This document shows positions 11,401 through 18,697 of a DNA stretch of 36,958 nucleotides, piece by piece; the first letter of the stretch is position 1, and each line of letters starts with the position of its first letter. Source of the DNA: Chloroflexota bacterium (lineage in GTDB: Bacteria > Chloroflexota > Anaerolineae > Caldilineales > Caldilineaceae); NCBI GenBank assembly GCA_003451595.1, contig DMDA01000092.1:1613-38570 (forward strand), read 5' to 3'. The notes under the pieces were generated by a model. It did no database searches. It saw only the letters and a list, made by a program, of their open reading frames with translations, and had not been told where the DNA came from. The position numbers were made by a program, and so were the translations under genes.

Positions 11401-11433
11401 ATCTTCCCGGAAGCTCTGAGCTTCCGGGAAGAT
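11401..11433. repeat. Perfect inverted repeat, TTCCCGGAAGCT palindrome family
   Basis: Two perfect 15-bp arms (ATCTTCCCGGAAGCT and its complement) flank the 3-nt loop CTG. No T-run follows on either strand, so it is not a classic intrinsic terminator. The same core forms a 34-bp palindrome inside the gene at 36348-36381. Confidence 0.9.
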
Positions 11434-11520
11434 GAGCAAAGTCTATTTGTGTTGTCTATAAGCGGGATCAGGTTGGCGACAGCGCGACAACAAACTCTCC
11501 GGTTGACCGATCCCCTTGAT

Positions 11521-11549
11521 TTGACAGCGCGGTGTAAGCAATTGATAAT
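11521..11549 (+). promoter_or_regulatory. Strong sigma70-like promoter for cydABDC
   Basis: TTGACA (11521-11526, perfect -35) is separated by exactly 17 nt from GATAAT (11544-11549, five of six -10 bases). Transcription would start near 11556, giving a leader of about 47 nt before the cydA ATG at 11603. No clear operator repeat is seen within it. Confidence 0.8.
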
Positions 11550-11602
11550 GAGTCTCAAGGAAAATTAACTCAATCTCCCCCCCAATATAAAAGGTCAACG
11601 AT

Positions 11603-13006
11603 ATGGATTCACTCTTGCTTTCTCGTGTCCAGTTTGCCCTGACTGCCAGCTTTCATTTCATCTATCCGCCGCTGTCGATGGGGCTGGGGCTGCTCCTCAT
11701 CATCATCGGCGTCAATTATCTGCGCACACGCGACCCGAAGTGGCGCCAGCTCTCCTTTTTCTGGGTGAAGGTCTACGGTCTGGTCTTTGCAGTTGGCGTT
11801 GCCACCGGCATTGTCCAGGAATTCGAGTTTGGCACCAATTGGCCGGAGTACTCGCGTTTTGTTGGCAATATCTTCGGTAGCCTGTTGGCAGCGGAGGGCG
11901 TCTTCGCCTTCTTCCTGGAAGGCGGCTTTCTGGGGCTGATGCTCTTTGGCGGCAATCGGCTTGGCCCGCGCATGTGGCTGCTGGCGATATTCATGGTCGC
12001 CTTTGGCGCGCATTTCAGCGCGCTCTGGATATTGATGGCGAATTCCTGGATGCAGACTCCCGCCGGCTATGTTGTCACGCAGACGCCGATGGGTGCGCAA
12101 GCCTTCATGACCGATTTCGGTGCGACGGTCTTCACACCCTCCTTCCTGCCACGTCTCTGGCACACGTGGGTGGCGTCGTGGATGACTGGCGCCGCGTTGA
12201 TGCTGAGCGTGGGGGCGTGGTTTCTGCTGCGCGTCAAACAGCACGCCGAGCTGGGCAAAGCGACGATCCGCGTGGCGTTGCCGGTGTTTGTCATCTTCAG
12301 CATTTTGCAGGTGCCGCTTTTTGGCGCACGCCAGGCTGAGAATGTGACCCACAACCAGCCGGTCAAGCTGGCTGCCATGGAGGGCGTTTGGGAGGATACG
12401 GCCTGTGCTCCAATGACGGTGGTCGGCTGGATCGACGAAGCCAACCAGACAACCTACGGCATCAAGATTCCATGCCTGCTCAGTTTTCTGGCTTACGGTG
12501 ATATCAACGCAACGGTGCAGGGGCTGCACTCCTTTCCGGCGGATACGTGGCCGCCGCTGCAGATCACCTTCCAGGCTTACCACTTGATGATCAATTTGGG
12601 GATGGTCTTCATCGGCATCGGGTTGCTGGCCGCATTCTTCTTTTTCTGGGGGCGTCGGCTCTGGCGTAGCACCTTCATACTATGGATTCTCGTGCTGACC
12701 ATCTTTCTGACCGAAGTCGCCACGATTGTTGGTTGGTGGACTGCAGAATTTGGTCGCCAGCCATGGATTGTCTGGGAACTGCTGCGCACAGTGGATGCTG
12801 GCTCGCCGGTGTTGTTGGGCTATCAAGTGCTGATCTCCAACGGCATGTTCATCCTGCTGTACGGCATCCTTTTTGTGCTCTTCATCTTCCTGCTCAATGA
12901 GAAGATTCAACACGGGCCAGACTCGCTGGAGTCGATGGAGGAGCGCCCAGTGAACGCCCTGCCCGACACCTTCCGTGAAATTTTCCGCCGTCAGGCGCGT
13001 GCATAG
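11603..13006 (+). CDS. cydA: Cytochrome bd quinol oxidase subunit I
   Basis: The heme-bearing subunit of the bd-type terminal oxidase, which oxidises quinol and reduces O2 in the cytoplasmic membrane; 467 residues. The N-terminus SRVQFALTASFHFIYPPLS carries His18, the heme d/b595-region ligand. His187 (LWHTWVASWM) corresponds to a heme b558 ligand. The quinol-site residues Lys255 and Glu260 lie in HNQPVKLAAMEG. All are shifted by only one to three positions from the E. coli numbering. The Q-loop after this point is short, which fits the non-coli (short Q-loop) class. ATG 11603 has AAAGG about eight bases upstream. First gene of cydABDC behind a strong promoter. Confidence 0.97.
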   Translation: MDSLLLSRVQFALTASFHFIYPPLSMGLGLLLIIIGVNYLRTRDPKWRQLSFFWVKVYGLVFAVGVATGIVQEFEFGTNWPEYSRFVGNIFGSLLAAEGVFAFFLEGGFLGLMLFGGNRLGPRMWLLAIFMVAFGAHFSALWILMANSWMQTPAGYVVTQTPMGAQAFMTDFGATVFTPSFLPRLWHTWVASWMTGAALMLSVGAWFLLRVKQHAELGKATIRVALPVFVIFSILQVPLFGARQAENVTHNQPVKLAAMEGVWEDTACAPMTVVGWIDEANQTTYGIKIPCLLSFLAYGDINATVQGLHSFPADTWPPLQITFQAYHLMINLGMVFIGIGLLAAFFFFWGRRLWRSTFILWILVLTIFLTEVATIVGWWTAEFGRQPWIVWELLRTVDAGSPVLLGYQVLISNGMFILLYGILFVLFIFLLNEKIQHGPDSLESMEERPVNALPDTFREIFRRQARA

Positions 13007-13018
13007 GAGAGAGCAAGT

Positions 13019-14038
13019 ATGTGGCTCAATGTGGTTTGGTTTGCGCTCTTTGTCATCATCATCGCTGGCTACTTGATCATGGACGGCTTTGACCTGGGCG
13101 TCGGCATCCTGCATCCCTTCCTGGCGCGCAACGATGAGGAGCGCCGCGTCTTTCTCAACAGCATCGGCCCGGTGTGGGATGGCAACGAAGTGTGGCTGGT
13201 GCTCGGCGGCGGCGCACTCTTTGCTGCCTTTCCGCTTGTCTATGCCTCGCTTTTTTCGGGACTCTACATCGCGATGATGCTTGTGCTGCTGGTGCTGATC
13301 TTGCGCACGGTTGCCATCGAGTTCCGCAGCAAGCGCCCGTCGCCAGCATGGCGCAGCTTTTGGGATGGGGTCTTCTTCGCCGCTTCGCTGGGCATCGCGT
13401 TGTTGCTCGGCGTCGCTTTTGGCAATATCCTCGACGGGCTGCCGATCGCCGCTGACGGCTACATCCGCGCCAATCTCTACGACTTGTTGACGCCCTACGC
13501 CCTGCTGGTCGGCGTGACCACTATCTTTATGCTGGCGACGCACGGCGCCATCTACCTGAGCATGAAAGCCAGCGGCGCGCTGCTCGATCGCGTCAAACAC
13601 TGGGTGCCGCGGTTGATGATCGCCTTCTTCGCCCTCAACACTGTGCTCGTCGGGGTCACGGCCCTGGTGCACGAGACAGTCTCCGATCGCTACTGGAGTC
13701 AACCGTGGCTCGTGATCTTGCCCGGAGCGGCGCTGTTGTCGGTGATCGTGGCGTGGCTGATGGTGCGCCGTCAGCGTTACTTCGTCGCTTTCTTCTTTTC
13801 TGCGGCGATGATCGCAGGTCTGCTGATCTCGGCGGCGGTTGGACTCTACCCCAATCTCCTGGTCTCAACGCTCAACTCGTCGTATAACCTGACAATTTTC
13901 AACGCCGCGTCGCAGCCGAACACGCTGACAGTCATGTTGATCATGGCCTTGATCGGGATGCCCTTTGTACTGCTTTACACCGCCGGCGTCTACTACATCT
14001 TTCGTGGGCGGGTGCAGATCGGGCCGAATAGCTATTGA
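13019..14038 (+). CDS. cydB: Cytochrome bd quinol oxidase subunit II
   Basis: The second core membrane subunit of the bd oxidase, 339 residues with eight to nine hydrophobic segments. The start MWLNVVWFALFVIIIAGYL and the motif DGFDLGVGILHPF are hallmarks of CydB, as is GPVWDGNEVWLVLGGGALFAAFP. It begins 12 nt after cydA with AGGAGAG at 13006-13012 as ribosome binding site. It ends where cydD begins (3-6 nt gap or overlap depending on the cydD start), so the genes are tightly coupled. CydB binds no heme in known structures but is needed for assembly. It is shorter than E. coli CydB (379), as is common outside proteobacteria. Confidence 0.97.
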   Translation: MWLNVVWFALFVIIIAGYLIMDGFDLGVGILHPFLARNDEERRVFLNSIGPVWDGNEVWLVLGGGALFAAFPLVYASLFSGLYIAMMLVLLVLILRTVAIEFRSKRPSPAWRSFWDGVFFAASLGIALLLGVAFGNILDGLPIAADGYIRANLYDLLTPYALLVGVTTIFMLATHGAIYLSMKASGALLDRVKHWVPRLMIAFFALNTVLVGVTALVHETVSDRYWSQPWLVILPGAALLSVIVAWLMVRRQRYFVAFFFSAAMIAGLLISAAVGLYPNLLVSTLNSSYNLTIFNAASQPNTLTVMLIMALIGMPFVLLYTAGVYYIFRGRVQIGPNSY

Positions 14039-14043
14039 GCGTG

Positions 14044-15867
14044 ATGTCAGGAGCAACCCTCACCGCTCGTCTACTCGCACACGACTCTGCCGCGCGCCGG
14101 TTGCTTGTCTGGGCGACTGGCGCTGGCTTTGTAGCGGGCGCCATGCTCGTGATGCAGGCATGGCTGATCAGCCTGATTGTCGATGGCGTTTTTCTACGTG
14201 GGCAGACGCCAGGGCAGGTGACGCCGCTGCTGGGTATGCTGGCGGCGAGTCTACTGGTGCGCAGTATTGCCCTCTATGCTGAAACCGTGCTGGGGCAGCG
14301 CGCTGCCAATGGACTCAAGCAGACCCTGCGCCAGCGCCTCACGTCTCGCCTCATACAGGCGGGTCCGCTGCCGTTGCGCGACGAACGCGCCGGCGAATTG
14401 GTCAACACCATCAGCGAAGGCGTGGAAGCTCTTGACGCTTTCGTTACCCAATTTCTTCCTGCCCAGGCGCTCGCCATATTGCTTACGCTTTGTGTCCTGC
14501 TCGTCGTCCTGATCCTCGATCCCTGGACGACGCTGGTTTTGCTCTTCGCAGCGCCGATGCTCTTGTTGATGATGGCGCTGATCGGTGGGCGCGCCAAAAG
14601 CCTGACCGAACGCCGCTTCCTCGAACTCAGTTGGATGAGCGCGTTCTTTCTCGATATGCTTCAGGGGCTGCCCACGCTCAAGCTATTTGGCCGCAGTCAG
14701 GAGCAGGCGGCAACGATTCAGCGCGTCAGTGCTCACTATGGCAAGACCACGATGGAGGTGTTAGCGACCGCTTTCCAAACTTCGCTGGTGATGGAGTGGG
14801 CGGCGACCGCAGCGACCGCGCTGGTTGCGTTGGAGGTCAGCTACCGGTTGATGGCGGGACAGCTTGCCTTTGCGCCCGCTCTGGCAGTGTTGCTGTTGAC
14901 GCCGGAATTCTTCCTGCCGCTGCGCACGCTGGCGATCCGCTACCACGCCGGCACGACGGGCAAGGCCGCCGCGCAACGCATCTTGAAGCTGCTGGACGTG
15001 GCGCACGCAAGCTCGCTGACGCCAGGACGCCAGGACGCAGGGACGTGTGCAGATGATGATCCACATAGCGCGCTCACCGGACGCCGTACTGTCGCCGCGC
15101 CTCTGCGCCAACATGCGGCCGACATCCTCCAGTCCCCTCTGGCGATACGATTCGACCACGTAGCGTTTGCCTACGGTAACCGGCCGGCGTTGCGTGACTG
15201 CACCTTCACCATTGCACCAGGCAGCCGCGTTGCTCTGGTCGGCGCTACTGGCGCAGGCAAGAGCACCATCGCCAACCTGTTGTTACGCTTTGCCGAGCCG
15301 CAGCAGGGCGCTATCTGGATCGGCGCCACGCGACTGTCTGCGCTTGAGCCAGCGCAGTGGCGCCAGCAGGTGGCGTGGGTTCCACAACATCCTCATCTTT
15401 TCCAGGGGACCGTGCTCGACAATCTGCGCCTGGCGCGCCCCGCTGCGTCGCTGGCAGAGGTAAGCGCCGCCGCTGAAGCTGCCGGCGCCCACGCCTTCAT
15501 TTCAGCACTGCCACAGGGTTACAGCACGCCGATCGGTGAGCAGGGGGTGCGACTCAGCGGTGGGCAGCGACAACGGCTGGCGCTGACGCGCGCTTTTCTG
15601 AAGGACGCACCGCTGTTGATCCTGGATGAAGCCACCGCCCATCTCGACGCCGAGAATGCAGCGTTGATTCGCGATGCTGTAGTGCGCCTGAGCGCTGGCC
15701 GTACAGTTGTGATCATCGCGCACCGGCTGGAACTCGCCGCCATGGCCGATCAGGTGATTGTGCTGGAGCAGGGGTGTGTGGTCGAAAGCGGCGCACATGC
15801 CGACCTGCTTATCCGCAACGGGCATTATCGCCGGTTAGCCGCGTCGCTGGCAGGTGTTGCATGGTGA
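14044..15867 (+). CDS. cydD: ABC exporter subunit CydD (cytochrome bd assembly)
   Basis: One half of the heterodimeric CydDC ABC exporter needed for assembly of bd oxidase; in E. coli it is linked to thiol or heme handling. It has 607 residues. Six hydrophobic segments fill the first 310 residues, then the nucleotide-binding domain: Walker A GATGAGKST (400-408), signature LSGGQ (504-508), Walker B with Asp528-Glu529 and H-loop IIAHRLE. ATG 14044 lies 5 nt after cydB; TTG 14035 and GTG 14041 are in-frame alternatives. Between the two domains is a hydrophilic insert of about 35 residues encoded partly by ACGCCAGG octamers (15019-15042), which looks unlike the rest. It overlaps cydC by 7 nt. Confidence 0.92.
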   Translation: MSGATLTARLLAHDSAARRLLVWATGAGFVAGAMLVMQAWLISLIVDGVFLRGQTPGQVTPLLGMLAASLLVRSIALYAETVLGQRAANGLKQTLRQRLTSRLIQAGPLPLRDERAGELVNTISEGVEALDAFVTQFLPAQALAILLTLCVLLVVLILDPWTTLVLLFAAPMLLLMMALIGGRAKSLTERRFLELSWMSAFFLDMLQGLPTLKLFGRSQEQAATIQRVSAHYGKTTMEVLATAFQTSLVMEWAATAATALVALEVSYRLMAGQLAFAPALAVLLLTPEFFLPLRTLAIRYHAGTTGKAAAQRILKLLDVAHASSLTPGRQDAGTCADDDPHSALTGRRTVAAPLRQHAADILQSPLAIRFDHVAFAYGNRPALRDCTFTIAPGSRVALVGATGAGKSTIANLLLRFAEPQQGAIWIGATRLSALEPAQWRQQVAWVPQHPHLFQGTVLDNLRLARPAASLAEVSAAAEAAGAHAFISALPQGYSTPIGEQGVRLSGGQRQRLALTRAFLKDAPLLILDEATAHLDAENAALIRDAVVRLSAGRTVVIIAHRLELAAMADQVIVLEQGCVVESGAHADLLIRNGHYRRLAASLAGVAW

Positions 15868-17603
15868 CGACTGCGGTTCCTATGCCGCGCCAGAGAACGT
15901 TGCTGCGCTTGCTAGCGTTTCTGCGCCCGTTCGGCTGGTGGGTGGCGGCGGGCATCCTGCTCGGTTTCGCCACGATCAGCTCCAGCGTCGGGCTGATGGC
16001 TGTCTCCGCCTATCTCATTTCCAAGGCCGCCATCGCCGTCGACGTGACCCAGCTCTCGCTGGCGATTGCAGGGGTGCGCCTCTTTGCCCTCACGCGTGCG
16101 CTCTTCCGTTACGGTGAACGCTATGTCACACATCTGGCGACCTTCCGCATCTTGACGGTGCTGCGCGTCTGGTTCTATCGCGCCATTGAACCACTGGCGC
16201 CGGCGCGCTTGCAGCAGGTGCACAGCGGCGATCTGCTGGCGCGCATCGGCGCCGACATCGAAACGCTGGAAAATTTCTACGTGCGCGTGGTGGCGCCGCC
16301 GCTCAGCGCTGTGCTCGTCACCCTCTTTGCCGCCGCGCTGCTCGGCGCCTTCGATGTCTGGCTGGGCGTGGCGCTGGTGGGCTTTCTGGTGTGGACAGGC
16401 GGCGTATTGCCCTGGATCAGCCGCCGCCTCAGCCGCCACGCTGCTGAGACCGCCATCACCAAACGCAGCGAGTTGCACGTTGGGTTGGTCGATATGGTGC
16501 AGGGGATGGCCGATCTCGCCGCGTATGGGCAGGCCGAGGCGCAGCAAGCGCATGTGTGGGCGCAGAGTGCGGCGCTGCATCGAGCGCAGCAACAATTGGC
16601 CGAGGTGCGCGGCCTCGCCAATGCGCTCACTGCGCTCTTCACCGGGCTGGCTGGCCTGACCATACTCTGGCTGGGGATTTCCCTGGTCACGAGTGGGCAA
16701 CTGGCGGGCGTTTATCTGGCGTTGCTGCCCCTGACGGCAATGGCTGCGTTCGAGTGCGTCCAGCCACTGAGCCAGGCGTGGCAGATGTTGGAAGCTAGTG
16801 AGGCGGCCGCGCGCCGTCTGTTGGCGCTGGTCGATGCGCCGCCGGTCGTCGTTGAGCCGTCCACGCCGGCGCCTGCTCCCGTCGGTGTGAGCCTGGAAGT
16901 GCGCAATCTGCGCTTTCGCTATCCCCCCATGACTGGCAGCTATGATCCTTTCGCCCCGATGATGCCAATCACCCCGACGGCGCAACCAGAGAGCAGGAGT
17001 ACGCCGGACGGTGATTGGGTGCTGGATGGTCTCACCTTTACGCTGCGCGCGGGGCAACGCCTTGCCATCACAGGTGCGAGCGGCGCGGGAAAATCCACGC
17101 TGATTGCGCTGTTGTTGCGCTTCTGGGATGTTCCGCCGGGAGCGATCTGGCTGGACGGTCGTGATTTGCGCGCCTACGCTGCGGAAGACGTGCGCACCTT
17201 GTTTGCTGTCGTGCCGCAATCACCCTATCTCTTTCACACAACGATCCGCGACAATCTGCTCGTTGCCAACCCGGACGCCACTGACGCTGAGCTGGCTGCT
17301 GCCTGTCAGGCCGCTCAGCTTGACACGTTCATCGCTGCGCTGCCGGCGGGATATGACACCCTGCTCGGCGACAATGGGCTGACGCTGAGCGGCGGCGAGC
17401 GTCAGCGCCTGGCGATTGCGCGCGCACTGCTCAAGCCGGCGCCGATCCTGGTGCTGGACGAGGCGACGGCGCACCTCGATGCGGTCACGGCGGCGCGCGT
17501 TTGGCAGGCATTGGCGCACCACATGACTGGACGGATCGTGCTGATCTTCGACCATAGCCCGCTTGCCCTGGCGCACGCGGATGCTGTCGTGACCATTGTG
17601 TGA
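15861..17603 (+). CDS. cydC: ABC exporter subunit CydC (cytochrome bd assembly)
   Basis: The partner half-transporter of CydD, 580 residues. The membrane domain carries the CydC signature SSSVGLMAVSAYLISKAAI and the segment RALFRYGERYVTHLATFR. The ATPase domain has Walker A GASGAGKS (405-412), signature LSGGERQRLAIARALL, Walker B VLDEATAHLD and FDHS in the H-loop position. About 30 variable Pro-rich residues (around 355-390) split the start of the ATPase domain. ATG 15861 overlaps the end of cydD by 7 nt and lacks an independent strong ribosome binding site, which suggests translational coupling and equal synthesis. It closes the cyd operon. Confidence 0.93.
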   Translation: MVTTAVPMPRQRTLLRLLAFLRPFGWWVAAGILLGFATISSSVGLMAVSAYLISKAAIAVDVTQLSLAIAGVRLFALTRALFRYGERYVTHLATFRILTVLRVWFYRAIEPLAPARLQQVHSGDLLARIGADIETLENFYVRVVAPPLSAVLVTLFAAALLGAFDVWLGVALVGFLVWTGGVLPWISRRLSRHAAETAITKRSELHVGLVDMVQGMADLAAYGQAEAQQAHVWAQSAALHRAQQQLAEVRGLANALTALFTGLAGLTILWLGISLVTSGQLAGVYLALLPLTAMAAFECVQPLSQAWQMLEASEAAARRLLALVDAPPVVVEPSTPAPAPVGVSLEVRNLRFRYPPMTGSYDPFAPMMPITPTAQPESRSTPDGDWVLDGLTFTLRAGQRLAITGASGAGKSTLIALLLRFWDVPPGAIWLDGRDLRAYAAEDVRTLFAVVPQSPYLFHTTIRDNLLVANPDATDAELAAACQAAQLDTFIAALPAGYDTLLGDNGLTLSGGERQRLAIARALLKPAPILVLDEATAHLDAVTAARVWQALAHHMTGRIVLIFDHSPLALAHADAVVTIV

Positions 17604-17613
17604 GATGGGGTGT

Positions 17614-17628
17614 TCGGCGTTCCGCCGA
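17614..17628 (+). terminator. Small hairpin after cydC (possible weak terminator)
   Basis: A perfect 6-bp stem (TCGGCG/CGCCGA) with loop TTC lies 11 bases after the cydC stop and is followed by TCTTGT. The T-run is poor, so attenuation or nothing is as likely as full termination. Confidence 0.3.
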
Positions 17629-17682
17629 TCTTGTGGCAAAATGTTCGCATCACCCTGCCGGATTACCTACAAAGGAGCGTCT

Positions 17683-18660
17683 ATGCCGCCACCTACTCTC
17701 ACCCACCTCTGGCTTGAGGCGCCCCTCGCCGATGCTGTGTTGGCGCGCCTGCCGGCTGGGGTGCAGGTGATCCATGCCGCCGCCGAGCCGCCGATCTATC
17801 GCAACGCCGCCCCGGCTCAGGCCATCATTGCCTCGTCGCAACTACGTTATGACGCCGCTGTGCTGGACGCCTGCCCGCAGTTGCGCTTGATTGCGCGCAC
17901 GGGCATTGGCGTTGACAACATCGACCTGGACACCGCGACGGCGCGTGGCGTCATCGTCACCAACACACCGGACGGCCCAACCGAATCGACGGCCGAGCAT
18001 ACCGTAGCCATGTTGCTGGCGCTGGCGAAGCGACTCAAGCCAGGCAACGACAACCTGGCTGCTGGCAGGTGGGGGCCGCGCGCGGGTGTTATCGTGGGTG
18101 AGGAAGTGCAAGGCAAGACGCTCGGCCTGATCGGTTGTGGCCGTATCGGTCGCCGCGTGGCTGAGATTTGCCGGCTTGCCTTCCAAATGCGCGTGCTGGC
18201 CTACGATCCATACCTGACATCCGACCATGCCGCCACCTTGGGCGTGACGTTGGCGCCGCTCGATGAGGTGATCGCACAGGCCGACTTTCTCTCGCTGCAC
18301 GTCCCGGCCACGCCTGCCACCATCGGCTTGCTGAATGCCGAGCGCCTGGCGCAGATGAAAGCTGGCAGTTATCTGCTCAACCTGGCGCGGGGTGCACTCG
18401 TGGATGAGGCGGCCCTGCTCGACGCCCTGGAACGCGGCCATCTCGCCGGCGCCGGCATCGATGTCTTCGCTGCCGAACCGCCTGCCGTCGATCACCCGTT
18501 ACGCCGTCATCCTGCCGTCATCGCCACGCCGCACAGCGCCTCCGTTACGCGCGAGGGGCGTCGCCGCATGGAAGAGATGGCGATGGCGCGGTTGCTCGCT
18601 TTCTTTAGGGGCGAGCGCCCCGCCGACATCGTCAACCCGGCGGCGTGGCCAGAGATATAG
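17683..18660 (+). CDS. D-isomer-specific 2-hydroxyacid dehydrogenase
   Basis: A cytoplasmic NAD-dependent dehydrogenase of 325 residues, related to the catalytic part of phosphoglycerate dehydrogenase, hydroxypyruvate/glyoxylate reductase and similar enzymes. The substrate-domain motif ARTGIGVDNID is followed by the NAD motif GCGRIG at 151-156. The catalytic triad is Arg236 (LARGALVDE), Glu265 (VFAAEPP) and His284 (TPHSA). No ACT or other regulatory domain follows, so it is not a full-length classical SerA. ATG 17683 is fixed by AAAGGAG at 17671-17677; longer in-frame extensions upstream have no family similarity. The gap to cydC is 79 nt, so it may be a separate unit. Substrate is not determinable. 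Confidence 0.93.
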   Translation: MPPPTLTHLWLEAPLADAVLARLPAGVQVIHAAAEPPIYRNAAPAQAIIASSQLRYDAAVLDACPQLRLIARTGIGVDNIDLDTATARGVIVTNTPDGPTESTAEHTVAMLLALAKRLKPGNDNLAAGRWGPRAGVIVGEEVQGKTLGLIGCGRIGRRVAEICRLAFQMRVLAYDPYLTSDHAATLGVTLAPLDEVIAQADFLSLHVPATPATIGLLNAERLAQMKAGSYLLNLARGALVDEAALLDALERGHLAGAGIDVFAAEPPAVDHPLRRHPAVIATPHSASVTREGRRRMEEMAMARLLAFFRGERPADIVNPAAWPEI

Positions 18661-18697
18661 ACAGCCGCCGACCAATACAGGAAACGTTGACGCTGAC

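Larger units (their letters stand above)
11259..11602. other. Intergenic region murJ-cydA (344 bp)
   Basis: No convincing gene was found. It holds a 33-bp hairpin-forming repeat (11401-11433) and a strong promoter for the cyd operon (11521-11549). The sequence is less GC-rich than its flanks. A short minus-strand open frame (11352-11558) has no recognisable family features and no ribosome binding site. Confidence 0.7.

Noticed and set aside
11352..11558. Short minus-strand frame in the murJ-cydA gap
   Set aside because: It overlaps the hairpin repeat and the cyd promoter and has no ribosome binding site or family similarity.
15912..17219. 435-codon open frame on the minus strand
   Set aside because: Antisense shadow of cydC, without recognisable domains.
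18392..18697. N-terminal extension of the glycoside hydrolase frame
   Set aside because: This part overlaps the dehydrogenase gene in another frame; the signal peptide begins right after ATG 18698.
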